From Echinimonas agarilytica (lineage in GTDB: Bacteria; Pseudomonadota; Gammaproteobacteria; Enterobacterales; Neiellaceae): 64,000 nt of DNA. Position numbers and translations under genes: made by a program. Numbering within the stretch: the stretch's first letter is position 1; each line of letters begins with the position of its first letter. The notes beneath the pieces were generated by a model, which was not told the origin of the DNA, did not search any database, and saw nothing but the letters and a program-made list of their open reading frames with translations. Below, in pieces: positions 35,933 through 44,698 of this stretch. The stretch covers positions 1 through 64,000 of the forward strand of contig NZ_JAMQGP010000001.1 of NCBI RefSeq assembly GCF_023703465.1, written 5' to 3'.

Positions 35933-37036
35933 CTATAAACGCATGGGCATCACAACATACAGCGCACTGTCGTCATCACGGTTTTCAATCAAACCGCTTG
36001 AGTTGGCATCACTCAAGGTAAAGCGTACGGCCTCTCCGTCAATCGCATTGAGCACATCAAGGATGTAGCTGACATTAAAGCCCACTTCGAGCTCATCACC
36101 TTGATACTCAACGGCAATAGCTTCCTCTGCCTCTTCTTGTTCTGGGTTATTAGCACTAATTTTCAATTCATCGTTCGACAACTGCAAACGCACGCCGCGG
36201 AATTTCTCATTCGACAAGATTGCGACACGGGCAAAGCCCTGCTTGAGCGTTTCTTTATCACCTTCCACCAGTTTATTCCCACCACGTGGCAATACGCGGC
36301 GATAATCAGGAAAACGGCCATCGACTAACTTGGAAGTAAACAGGTAATCGCCAATATCAGCTCTAATATGGTTTTCAGACAACTGAATAGTCACTGGCTT
36401 ATCTTCTTGTTCCAGTAGCCGCATCATTTCCAAAATACCTTTACGTGGCACGATGCATTGGAAATCATCTTGTAATTCCGGCACATCAATACGCGATAAC
36501 GCGAGTCGATGCCCATCAGTGGCAACCGCTGTTAACGTACCACCCGCAATTTCAAACAACATACCATTTAGGTAATAGCGAACATCTTGGTTGGCCATAG
36601 AAAACTGCGACAACTCAATTAAGCGACGCATTTTCTTTTGAGTTGTTGTAAAACTCATGGCTGATGCAGACTCCTCAATTTGAGGGAAGTCGGTATCCGG
36701 TAAGGTCGATAGCGTAAAGCGGCTCCGACCCGACTTGATGATCAATCTGTCGTCCTGAAGATTTAGCTGGATAGAGGCGCCATCGGGTAGCGTTCGGCAA
36801 ATATCCACCAATTTCTTTGCAGGCACCGTTACCGAGCCGGGCACTAAATCTGGGTCGGCTAATACTAGCGTTGCGCACAGTTCGACTTCTAAATCGGTAC
36901 CAATCATGGTCAATGCGCTGTCACTCACGCGCATGAGGATATTGGCAAGAATAGGTAACGTGTGCTTACGTTCAACCGCGCCTGAAACCGCTTGTAATGG
37001 TTTGAGGATTTGCTCGCGATTCACCGTGAATTTCAT
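35933..37036 (-). CDS. dnaN: DNA polymerase III beta sliding clamp
   Basis: The ring-shaped processivity clamp. The 367 residues start MKFTVNREQILKPLQ at 37036, with AAGGGA upstream; an earlier in-frame start at 37051 is unlikely. They comprise three clamp domains (TLPILANILMRV, ATDGHRLALSR, GRFPDYRRVLP) and the typical C-terminal ALYVVMPMRL. It lies 27 bases after dnaA, so the two are probably co-transcribed. Confidence 0.98.
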   Translation of the reverse strand: MKFTVNREQILKPLQAVSGAVERKHTLPILANILMRVSDSALTMIGTDLEVELCATLVLADPDLVPGSVTVPAKKLVDICRTLPDGASIQLNLQDDRLIIKSGRSRFTLSTLPDTDFPQIEESASAMSFTTTQKKMRRLIELSQFSMANQDVRYYLNGMLFEIAGGTLTAVATDGHRLALSRIDVPELQDDFQCIVPRKGILEMMRLLEQEDKPVTIQLSENHIRADIGDYLFTSKLVDGRFPDYRRVLPRGGNKLVEGDKETLKQGFARVAILSNEKFRGVRLQLSNDELKISANNPEQEEAEEAIAVEYQGDELEVGFNVSYILDVLNAIDGEAVRFTLSDANSSGLIENRDDDSALYVVMPMRL

Positions 37037-37063
37037 ATTCAATCCCTTCAATCACTAAGTTTA

Positions 37064-38455
37064 TTAGGAAGACAGAGTCCTAATAAGGTTCTGATAGTCT
37101 TCCTTAATATCATGACTTTCTTCACGCAACTGCACAATCTTACGGCAGGCATGTAACACCGTGGTGTGATCCCTACCGCCAAATGCATCCCCAATCTCAG
37201 GCAAACTGTGATTGGTCAGCTCTTTGGCCAATGCCATTGCGAGTTGTCGAGGACGTGCCACTGAACGGCTTCGGCGCTTACTCAACAAATCAGCCAATTT
37301 GATTTTATAGTATTCTGCAACGGTTTTCTGAATGTTATCAATGGTGATGAGCTTTTCTTGCAGCGCAAGCAAGTCGCGTAAAGCTTCGCGTACAAAATCA
37401 ATGTTAATTGCTCGCCCTGTAAAGTTAGCGTTGGCAATCACACGATTCAATGCGCCTTCAAGCTCACGTACATTCGAGCGTAACCGCTTTGCAATGAAGA
37501 ATGCCACTTCATCGGGCAGGTGTACATTGGATTCCTGCGCTTTGCGCATCAAAATCGCTACGCGGGTTTCTAGTTCTGGCGGTTCAATGGCAACCGTTAG
37601 CCCCCATCCAAAACGAGATTTTAATCGATCTTCAACACCGTCAATTTCTTTAGGGTATCGATCAGAAGTCAAAATAATTTGCTGATTGCCTTCTAAGAGC
37701 GCATTAAAGGTATGGAAAAACTCTTCTTGAGAACGCTCTTTGTTGGCAAAAAATTGAATATCATCAATCAACAACGCATCCACACTACGATAGTAGCCTT
37801 TGAAGTCTTCAATGGCGTTATTTTGTAATGCTCTCACCATGTCTTGCACAAAACGCTCAGAGTGCATGTAAACCACTTTAGCATTTTCTTTACCGGCAAG
37901 AATCGAATTGCCTACTGCATGAAGTAAGTGAGTCTTACCTAACCCTGTACCGCCATATAAAAAGAGGGGATTGTAGGCTCCGCCTGGATTCTCTGCCACC
38001 TGAGAGGCTGCTGCGCGACCGAGCTGGTTCGACTTACCTTCCACAAAATTGTCGAAGATATAATTCGGATTAATATTACTTTTATGGTGGATTTCAGGCT
38101 TGGGCCGCGAAGAACGCTCCCATGGATTCGATGAAGCTTCCGATGCTACCGGGGCTGGTGCAACGGCCTTCTGCTCAGAAACTCCGGCATGTACCGGAGG
38201 TTTAGGCGCAATATTGCCAATGTCTAAATGAAGTTTGGGCGCGTCATTACCACACGCTTGCGAGAGTAATTCGTTAATACGACCCAAATAATTGTCACAG
38301 ACCCAATCAAGTACGAAGCGATTTGGGGCAAACAACACCAGTCGATCACCGTCAAACTCAGCTTGTAATGGACGGATCCAAGTACTGAACTGAGACGCGG
38401 GTAACTCATGCTTGAGTGCTTCTTGACAGGTTTGCCACAGTGACGAGCTCAACAC
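37064..38455 (-). CDS. dnaA: Chromosomal replication initiator DnaA
   Basis: Binds DnaA boxes and opens oriC. Domain I is [25 protein letters not shown], followed by a proline/alanine-rich domain II. The AAA+ domain III has [17 protein letters not shown] and [19 protein letters not shown]. Domain IV is the DNA-binding helix-turn-helix [24 protein letters not shown]. No ATG is available. Candidate starts are TTG 38458, GTG 38455 and TTG 38452. I list the GTG because DnaA commonly uses it, but AGGAG is only three bases before it and six before the TTG at 38452. Confidence 0.97.
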   Translation of the reverse strand: MLSSSLWQTCQEALKHELPASQFSTWIRPLQAEFDGDRLVLFAPNRFVLDWVCDNYLGRINELLSQACGNDAPKLHLDIGNIAPKPPVHAGVSEQKAVAPAPVASEASSNPWERSSRPKPEIHHKSNINPNYIFDNFVEGKSNQLGRAAASQVAENPGGAYNPLFLYGGTGLGKTHLLHAVGNSILAGKENAKVVYMHSERFVQDMVRALQNNAIEDFKGYYRSVDALLIDDIQFFANKERSQEEFFHTFNALLEGNQQIILTSDRYPKEIDGVEDRLKSRFGWGLTVAIEPPELETRVAILMRKAQESNVHLPDEVAFFIAKRLRSNVRELEGALNRVIANANFTGRAINIDFVREALRDLLALQEKLITIDNIQKTVAEYYKIKLADLLSKRRSRSVARPRQLAMALAKELTNHSLPEIGDAFGGRDHTTVLHACRKIVQLREESHDIKEDYQNLIRTLSS

Positions 38456-38579
38456 CAACTCCTAAACATTTACGTCTTCCAATGAACTTTAAAACCGCTC
38501 GGCATCAGGGAATCATGACGACCATGACTCAACCAATGAAATGGAGGGGTGATTTTATTTTTGCAGGGCACATATTATG

Positions 38580-38735
38580 CGCGATCCCCAGCCCCCTTTC
38601 CAGATCGAACTCGATCATTTACCAAATATTTATCAACAAGCCTAAATATATGTTTTTATTTAGCTAAATGAAGATATCAACAACTTACACTGATATTGCG
38701 AACAATTTATGAACAAGGATCTCACAGCGATCATT
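38580..38735. other. oriC-like segment with Dam-site cluster in the dnaA-rpmH gap
   Basis: The 438-base gap between dnaA and rpmH has no gene. This part is A/T-rich and carries five GATC sites (38583, 38603, 38613, 38718, 38729), where fewer than one is expected by chance. It has one near-consensus DnaA box, TTATCAACA (38630-38638), and weaker ones at 38674 (ATATCAACA) and 38707 (TTATGAACA). It may be oriC, as in pseudomonads, or a DnaA/SeqA-regulated dnaA promoter. The lack of perfect DnaA boxes keeps this tentative. Confidence 0.45.
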
Positions 38736-38754
38736 TTTAACCCGAACATAAAAT

Positions 38755-38798
38755 ATCCTGTTTTCAGGATTGACTATATAGAAGGACTCGCATAAAAT
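38755..38798 (+). promoter_or_regulatory. rpmH promoter with overlapping hairpin
   Basis: -35 TTGACT (38770-38775), a 17-base spacer and -10 TAAAAT (38793-38798) make a good promoter about 90 bases before rpmH. A perfect six-base hairpin with a T4 loop (ATCCTG-TTTT-CAGGAT, 38755-38770) abuts the -35 and could be an operator. Confidence 0.72.
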
Positions 38799-38893
38799 TC
38801 GCCCTCATTTTTAAAGGCTGCTTGAAGCCTGTTTGCTTTATAGCGGTCTCGTAACGCTATATAAGTTCACTTATATATAGTTAGGTAGATGTC

Positions 38894-39028
38894 ATGAAAA
38901 GAACATTTCAACCAAGCGTTATCAAACGCAAACGCTCACACGGATTCCGTGCTCGTATGGCAACCAAAAACGGTCGTCAATTGCTAGCACGTCGTCGTTC
39001 AAAAGGCCGTGCAAGCCTGAGCGCATAA
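38894..39028 (+). CDS. rpmH: 50S ribosomal protein L34
   Basis: A 44-residue, highly basic protein starting [20 protein letters not shown] and ending in KGRASLSA; this is L34 over its whole length. It begins the conserved rpmH-rnpA-yidD-yidC order and is divergent from dnaA. A weak TAGGTAG tract precedes the ATG. Confidence 0.98.
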   Translation: MKRTFQPSVIKRKRSHGFRARMATKNGRQLLARRRSKGRASLSA

Positions 39029-39043
39029 TACTCTTTGAGAGTT

Positions 39044-39409
39044 ATGAAATCGCACGAATATGGGCGGGAGTTAAGGCTATTAACTCCCGCCCATTTTAAT
39101 TGCGTCTTTCAGGGTAAGCCCATTCGGGTTGCTTCGCCCTATATCACCCTGCTCGCTATTCCTAATCAGTATCCTCATCCTCGTCTTGGATTTGCCGTTT
39201 CTAAAAAGGCAGCCAAACTTGCAGTTGACCGCAACAAGGTCAAACGAGTCATGCGCGATAGCTTTCGATTACGTCAACATAATCTACCTTCAGTAGATAT
39301 TGTGGTGATCGGAAAGGGCGGAGTTGGTAAACTCGATAAATCTGAGCTTCATAAATTGACAGAGCAGTTATGGCACCGCTTAGCCAAAACTTATCGAAAG
39401 TCGCAATAG
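39044..39409 (+). CDS. rnpA: Ribonuclease P protein component
   Basis: A basic protein that assists the RNase P RNA in 5' maturation of tRNA. The signature RNR-type helix is present as [17 protein letters not shown], after [11 protein letters not shown]. The ATG at 39044 gives 121 residues; a TTG three codons upstream is also open. The 3' end overlaps yidD by 40 bases. Confidence 0.95.
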   Translation: MKSHEYGRELRLLTPAHFNCVFQGKPIRVASPYITLLAIPNQYPHPRLGFAVSKKAAKLAVDRNKVKRVMRDSFRLRQHNLPSVDIVVIGKGGVGKLDKSELHKLTEQLWHRLAKTYRKSQ

Positions 39410-39621
39410 CGCCTATCAAATGCTACCAAAAGCTGATTAGTCCGCTTTTGGGGCCTTGTTGTCGATTTTATCCAAGCTGTTCTCACTATGCGATTGAAGC
39501 CATAAATATTCATGGCGTAGGCAAAGGGAGTTGGCTCGCAGCGAAGCGCATATTAAGATGTCATCCTTTTAATCCTGGCGGCAACGACCCGGTACCAGAT
39601 AAACCTCCAAAGAAACCTTAA
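39370..39621 (+). CDS. yidD: Membrane protein insertion efficiency factor YidD
   Basis: The 83-residue protein has the family's compact core: [30 protein letters not shown], then [19 protein letters not shown] and the DPVP tail. It is thought to aid YidC-dependent membrane insertion. It is nested between rnpA (40-base overlap in another frame) and yidC (six-base gap). Confidence 0.95.
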   Translation: MAPLSQNLSKVAIAPIKCYQKLISPLLGPCCRFYPSCSHYAIEAINIHGVGKGSWLAAKRILRCHPFNPGGNDPVPDKPPKKP

Positions 39622-39627
39622 AATATT

Positions 39628-41256
39628 ATGGAATCACAACGTATCTTTATTCTTGTGGGACTCATGCTGGTCAGCGTATTGCTGTATCAGGAATGGCAGT
39701 CTATGTATGGCCCACAACCGATCACACCTGCAACCTCACAAACATCAGATGCAATGCAGCAACCGCATTCTGACGATGTGCCTGCAGCCGCCGCTTTAAA
39801 TTCTACGGATATGCCAATCGTTGATTCAAAAGCAAGTGCGTCTCTCATTACAATGGAGAACGACGTATTACGCTTGAAAATCGATCCAAAAGGCGGTGAT
39901 GTTGTCTCTGCTGAATTATTGAAATTTCCAATAGAACAAGATGGCGAAGAGCCCGTTTCTATTCTTCACCGCAACAGTCACTTTGAATATATTGCTCAGA
40001 GTGGTTTGATTGGCAATGACGGCCCAGATGCATCGCCATCCGGCCGACCAAACTATTCATCGTCTCAGTCTCACTATGAGATGAGTGGTGACAGCGTCGT
40101 GGCTAATCTTACATTTGAAGCCAATGGCATGACGGTTATCAAACGCTTTATTCTGAACAAAGACAGCTATGTTGTTCAGCAAGACTTCGAGATTATTAAC
40201 AACTCAGGTCAAAACGCGCTGGTGCAGCCTTACATGCAGCTTAAACAAACGATGGCTGGCGAATCCGGCAGTATGATGATGCCTACTTATCGTGGTCCTG
40301 CTTACTCCACATCGGATGAGCGCTACAGTAAATACACCTTTGACGACCTCACCGATAAAGCGTTAAACAAGCGCACAGACGGTGGCTGGGTTGGCATGCT
40401 ACAACACTATTTTGTGTCAGCATGGGTCCCTACAGCCACCAGCGACAACTTGCTGTACACCAATCAAATTCGCGGCAGCGGCATTATAGGTGCTAAAGGC
40501 GAACAAGTGGTGATACCTGCAGGCCAAACCACGGTAATTTCATCATCTTTGTTTGTCGGCCCTAAAGACCAAGAACGTCTTTCTGCTCTGTCTCCAACAC
40601 TCAATTTGACCGTAGATTACGGCTTCTTGTGGTGGTTGGCACAACCACTTCACTGGTTACTCACCGTCATTCAGGGCTTTGTTGTGAACTGGGGTCTGGC
40701 GATTATTGTTGTGACCATCGTAATCAAAACTTTCCTGTACCCGTTGACCAAAAAGCAATATGAGTCGATGGGCCGCATGCGCGTATTGCAACCTAAAGTG
40801 AAAGCGTTGCAAGAGCGTTACGGTGAAGACAAGCAAAAAATGCAGCAAGCCATGATGGAACTGTACAAAAAAGAAAAAGTAAACCCACTAGGCGGTTGCT
40901 TACCTTTGTTGTTACAAATGCCTATCTTCATTGCGCTGTATTGGGTGTTGCTCGAGAGTGTTGAATTGCGCCATGCTGGCTTTATGTTGTGGATCACCGA
41001 CTTGTCGGTACAGGACCCATATTACGTATTACCGCTGCTGATGGGTGCGTCTATGTTCCTAATGCAGAAGCTATCGCCAACAACCGTTGCCGATCCAATG
41101 CAACAAAAAGTGATGATGTTCATGCCTGTACTGATGACATTCTTATTCATCACTTTCCCTGCGGGCTTAGTGTTGTACTGGGTGGTTTCAAACTTAATCA
41201 CCATTGCACAACAAACAATGATCAATAGAGCGCTCGAGAAAAAGCAAGCCGCTTAA
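39628..41256 (+). CDS. yidC: Membrane protein insertase YidC
   Basis: Inserts and folds inner-membrane proteins alone or with SecYEG. The 542 residues start with an N-terminal membrane anchor (RIFILVGLMLVSVLLYQEW). A large periplasmic beta-domain (about 60-330) follows, then the conserved five-helix core from LHWLLTVIQGFVVNWGLAI through the KKEKVNPLGGCLPLLLQMPIF loop to FPAGLVLYWVVSNL. A good terminator follows it, so the next genes are separately transcribed. Confidence 0.98.
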   Translation: MESQRIFILVGLMLVSVLLYQEWQSMYGPQPITPATSQTSDAMQQPHSDDVPAAAALNSTDMPIVDSKASASLITMENDVLRLKIDPKGGDVVSAELLKFPIEQDGEEPVSILHRNSHFEYIAQSGLIGNDGPDASPSGRPNYSSSQSHYEMSGDSVVANLTFEANGMTVIKRFILNKDSYVVQQDFEIINNSGQNALVQPYMQLKQTMAGESGSMMMPTYRGPAYSTSDERYSKYTFDDLTDKALNKRTDGGWVGMLQHYFVSAWVPTATSDNLLYTNQIRGSGIIGAKGEQVVIPAGQTTVISSSLFVGPKDQERLSALSPTLNLTVDYGFLWWLAQPLHWLLTVIQGFVVNWGLAIIVVTIVIKTFLYPLTKKQYESMGRMRVLQPKVKALQERYGEDKQKMQQAMMELYKKEKVNPLGGCLPLLLQMPIFIALYWVLLESVELRHAGFMLWITDLSVQDPYYVLPLLMGASMFLMQKLSPTTVADPMQQKVMMFMPVLMTFLFITFPAGLVLYWVVSNLITIAQQTMINRALEKKQAA

Positions 41257-41276
41257 GCGCCAACCTCAAACTTTTC

Positions 41277-41303
41277 AAAGCCACTCATCCGAGTGGCTTT
41301 TTT
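41277..41303 (+). terminator. yidC rho-independent terminator
   Basis: Ten-base arms AAAGCCACTC (41277-41286) and GAGTGGCTTT (41291-41300) with a four-base loop run into a T-run. Confidence 0.92.
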
Positions 41304-41378
41304 ATTGGCACAAATAGCAGAAAAATCAGCTACTCTTAGCCACAATACCAACTGTATTAATGACAACAGGGATCGCTC

Positions 41379-42461
41379 ATGTCAGATAGCAACGAAAAAA
41401 TCGCTATTTATATCGAATCTGCGCTTCGTATAGGGATTATTGCATTACTCCTCATTTGGAGTTTTACCATCATTAAACCCTTTATTAGCCTTATTGTGTG
41501 GGGGGCCATTATTGCTGTTGCTGTATATCCCCTTTTCATTAAGTTCAAAGCCAAGCTCAATGGAAACAACAAGTTATCCTCTATTCTTTTTACCATAATT
41601 GCATTAGCAGTGCTCATTACGCCTTCATTTATGCTGGCAAATTCAGCCGTTGATGCCGCTAAAAACATTAATGAGCAAGCTGACAAAGGCACACTGGTCA
41701 TTCCTCCACCTGAAGACAATGTTAAAGAGTGGCCTGTCATTGGTGAGCAGGTTTATGTTATTTGGAAAGATGCATCGATTAACCTCGAAAGCGCGTTAGT
41801 TCGGCATAAAGACGTCATTGAACCCATCAAACAAAAAATGATTGATACAGCCACAGGCGCAGGCGTCAGCATACTCATGTTCCTTGTTTCAATTATTATT
41901 TCAGGCGTATTTCTAGCCAATGCCAAAGCGTGCACACAATCAGTAGACCGGCTCTGCAAGCGCTTAGTGGGCGACGGCGGAGCTGAGTTTGCGCAACTCT
42001 CCGGTAAAATTGTCATGAGTGTCACGCAAGGGGTACTCGGAGTGGCATTTATACAAGCCGTGTGTGCAGGGCTCGTGATGATGATCGCAGGTATTCCAGC
42101 AGCGGGCTTGTGGGCCATTGTTGTGCTGATCTTAAGCACCATTCAACTCGGTCCAGGATTAGTGGTCATTGGCACAGTCGCTTGGGCATTCAACAACATG
42201 GACACAGTGCCAGCGGTTATCTATACCATTGCGATTGTGATTGTTGGTCTAATGGACAACGTACTGAAACCCATGCTGATGGGACGCGGTGTTAAAGTCC
42301 CAATGCTGGTGATATTTTTAGGGGCTATTGGTGGTTTCATGTCTACGGGTATTGTAGGGCTTTTCGTGGGTGCCGTTATACTAGTCATTACTTATGAGCT
42401 CTTTACCTTATGGCTGAACAAGCACCAACTGTCAGACGATGAAGAAAGCATTCAAGAATAA
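41379..42461 (+). CDS. AI-2E family (PerM-like) membrane transporter
   Basis: The 360-residue polytopic inner-membrane protein has about seven to eight hydrophobic helices and a periplasmic or cytosolic segment (about 85-155, ending PIKQKMID). The conserved C-terminal pattern is present: IPAAGLWAIVVLILSTIQLGPGLV-type with DNVLKPMLMGRGVKVPMLVIF. Family members export small molecules or, in some bacteria, exchange sodium and protons. The substrate here is unknown. It lies 21 bases upstream of a HlyD-type gene, suggesting one operon of three membrane genes. Confidence 0.87.
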   Translation: MSDSNEKIAIYIESALRIGIIALLLIWSFTIIKPFISLIVWGAIIAVAVYPLFIKFKAKLNGNNKLSSILFTIIALAVLITPSFMLANSAVDAAKNINEQADKGTLVIPPPEDNVKEWPVIGEQVYVIWKDASINLESALVRHKDVIEPIKQKMIDTATGAGVSILMFLVSIIISGVFLANAKACTQSVDRLCKRLVGDGGAEFAQLSGKIVMSVTQGVLGVAFIQAVCAGLVMMIAGIPAAGLWAIVVLILSTIQLGPGLVVIGTVAWAFNNMDTVPAVIYTIAIVIVGLMDNVLKPMLMGRGVKVPMLVIFLGAIGGFMSTGIVGLFVGAVILVITYELFTLWLNKHQLSDDEESIQE

Positions 42462-42482
42462 TAAGAGATTAAGTACCCATCT

Positions 42483-43604
42483 ATGAGCGAGATAAAAACC
42501 GAAGAGGTGCCTGAGAAGGCACCTCAAGAAGATAAAAAAAAGCCCGAAGCACTACTTCGAATTAGTAAGTTCTTACTCGGCTTATGTATCTTTTTCTTTT
42601 TGCTGTATCTGATCATGGATCGCCACGCACCAAGCACTGATTTAGCGCGGGTGAAGCTCTATATCACGCCTATCACACCGGAAGTCTCGGGTCATGTTAC
42701 CCAGATTCATGTTGACGTGAATCAGCTGATACAACCCGGCGAGACCATTTTTTCTATTGATCAAACCGACTACCTGGTCGCCGTTGCTAAGGCACAAGAA
42801 AACCTGCGTCTTGCAGGCACAACCGTGGGCGCACAAACGGCTGATATTGGAGTGGCACAAAGCCGCGTTGCGGATGCAAAAACTCAACTTGAAACCACCC
42901 GAATTCAAGCCAATCGTATCTTCAATATGGCCGGTAAAGGCGTCGTATCACAGGCCGATGCCGATGACGCTCGGGCCAAGCTCGATGCCGCAGAGGCCCG
43001 CGTGATTACATCCGAAGCAGACTTAGTGAAAGCACAGCAAACACTAGGCGCTCAGGGCATGGACAACTCCCAAATCAAAGCCGCTATGCTTGAACTAGAA
43101 AACGCAGAGCTGGATTTGGCACGCACTCAAATCACAGCACCTTCGTTGGGCACACTGGCAAACCTCACCATTGAAGCCGGCTATTACGCCCAAGCGGGTA
43201 AACCCCTAACCAGCTACCTAAACGTAGAAAACGTTTGGGTTGAAGCCTACATGCGTGAAAATAACCTAGAGCACATTGCCGTAGGTGACCGCGTAGCAAT
43301 GGTATTGGATAACGCTCCGGGTCGGGTATTTACCGGCACCGTCTCTAAGTCTTATTGGGCCGTGGATTTTGGCGATCCAACCGACCCCTCCCAATTGGCA
43401 AAATCACAAAACAAGAAAGGTTGGATGCGAGACGCACAACGATTTCCTATCAATATCACCTTTGATGATCCGGAAATCAGTCGAGGATTAAAACGTCATG
43501 GTGGCCAAGTAGATGTGATTGTCTTTACCGACGATAACTTCATCATCAACTCACTCGGTCATATTTGGATTCGTATCGTTTCAATCCTGTCGTACGCACG
43601 ATGA
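42483..43604 (+). CDS. HlyD-family membrane fusion protein
   Basis: The 373-residue periplasmic adaptor is anchored by one N-terminal helix (LLGLCIFFFLLYLIMD, about 32-47). It has the biotinyl-lipoyl halves (ITPEVSGHVTQIHVDVNQLIQPGETIFSID and TIEAGYYAQAGKPL) around a coiled-coil hairpin (about 95-190). Such adaptors link an inner-membrane pump to an outer-membrane channel. The next gene, a DUF2955/FUSC-like protein, overlaps its stop by four bases and is the probable pump. No TolC-like gene is present in the window. Confidence 0.88.
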   Translation: MSEIKTEEVPEKAPQEDKKKPEALLRISKFLLGLCIFFFLLYLIMDRHAPSTDLARVKLYITPITPEVSGHVTQIHVDVNQLIQPGETIFSIDQTDYLVAVAKAQENLRLAGTTVGAQTADIGVAQSRVADAKTQLETTRIQANRIFNMAGKGVVSQADADDARAKLDAAEARVITSEADLVKAQQTLGAQGMDNSQIKAAMLELENAELDLARTQITAPSLGTLANLTIEAGYYAQAGKPLTSYLNVENVWVEAYMRENNLEHIAVGDRVAMVLDNAPGRVFTGTVSKSYWAVDFGDPTDPSQLAKSQNKKGWMRDAQRFPINITFDDPEISRGLKRHGGQVDVIVFTDDNFIINSLGHIWIRIVSILSYAR

Positions 43605-44629
43605 CTCAAGAAGAACTACTCAAAGCCCGAACGTTTCGATTTACGTTTGGGCTTGTGGCGTCCACTTTCGTTGGCTTAACAGTCGACTTTGCCTTGGGCC
43701 ACCTGATCTTTGTGCTAGTTGCCAAGTTTTTAACCATACCCGCAGCACCAAGCACTAAAGGTACTTTTGTGCTGTTTCTGTGCTTAGTGGTGATGCCTGC
43801 CATCTTCAACCAGTTCGTATCGGCATTTGGGTTTCAACCCGGAGTCATGATCCCCCTACTCTGCTTGCTGCTATTTTGGTTTTACTACCTAGGCACAGAG
43901 CCTAAATTTATCCTCATTGCCACATTCGGCATTATCTTTTTAGTGCTCATTAGTTTTATGGGTGTACTCAACGGCGTGGTCGTGTCTGAAATCACCACAG
44001 CCCTCATGAAATCGTCATCGATCGCCATTGCTATTTACCTTGTCAGTCACGCATTGTTTCCTGAGCCGCACACTGAGCGAAATTTGCCCACCAGTCCTTA
44101 TTCGTCCTTTGTGAGAGTATTAATTGCCGCCAAAAGCGTGATCGTGCTGTTGCCGATTTTGCTCTATTTCTTGTTTACCATGCCCACCAACATTATTTCG
44201 GTGTTGATATTCTCGGCTCTATTTCTCATGCAAGTGTCTGTTGCGGAGCAAATTCATGCACTCAAGCTGTTCCTGATCATTAATATTTTGTCGGCCATTT
44301 TGGCCGTAGCGACCTTCGAACTATTTACCATGATTCCAAGCTTGGTTTACTGCCTGTTGTTTATGGCCACCATTGGTATCTATTTTGGCCGCGAAATATT
44401 TTCAGGGAGCAAGGTCGGTAAGCTGTATGCAGGAGCCATCACCGGATACTTAGTACTATTTGGTGGTTTAGCCACGGGTACCAGTGACGATATTGGCGCC
44501 AAATCAACAGACCGCCTGATGCAAATCATTATGACGTGCGCGTACATTGCCACCGTTGCGCATGTCATCGAAATTTGGCTGTTCAAACGCTGGAAGGTCA
44601 AATTCAAAGACCAAATTGAAGCAGGCTAA
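43601..44629 (+). CDS. DUF2955 / aromatic-acid-exporter-like membrane protein
   Basis: About 342 residues from the ATG at 43601, which overlaps the upstream stop (ATGA). It is very hydrophobic with about eight to ten helices in two blocks, a pattern of the FUSC/ArAE superfamily and in particular of DUF2955 proteins that accompany HlyD adaptors. Together with its partner it should form an efflux pump of unknown substrate, possibly an aromatic or organic acid. An upstream in-frame start at 43565 lies inside the adaptor gene and is rejected. Confidence 0.75.
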   Translation: MTQEELLKARTFRFTFGLVASTFVGLTVDFALGHLIFVLVAKFLTIPAAPSTKGTFVLFLCLVVMPAIFNQFVSAFGFQPGVMIPLLCLLLFWFYYLGTEPKFILIATFGIIFLVLISFMGVLNGVVVSEITTALMKSSSIAIAIYLVSHALFPEPHTERNLPTSPYSSFVRVLIAAKSVIVLLPILLYFLFTMPTNIISVLIFSALFLMQVSVAEQIHALKLFLIINILSAILAVATFELFTMIPSLVYCLLFMATIGIYFGREIFSGSKVGKLYAGAITGYLVLFGGLATGTSDDIGAKSTDRLMQIIMTCAYIATVAHVIEIWLFKRWKVKFKDQIEAG

Positions 44630-44637
44630 ATCTGGAC

Positions 44638-44666
44638 TTATTAACCGCCAGTGGCATTGGTATACT
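44638..44666 (+). promoter_or_regulatory. Possible mnmE promoter
   Basis: A TATACT -10 (44661-44666) lies 17 bases after a weak TTATTA -35, with the mnmE ATG 33 bases further on. Confidence 0.4.
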
Positions 44667-44698
44667 ATTCAACCATTGAGAGTTCACAGAGTTTATTC

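Noticed and set aside
44651..44698. N-terminal extension of MnmE
   Set aside because: Family members begin just before [11 protein letters not shown], and the upstream stretch holds the likely -10 element.
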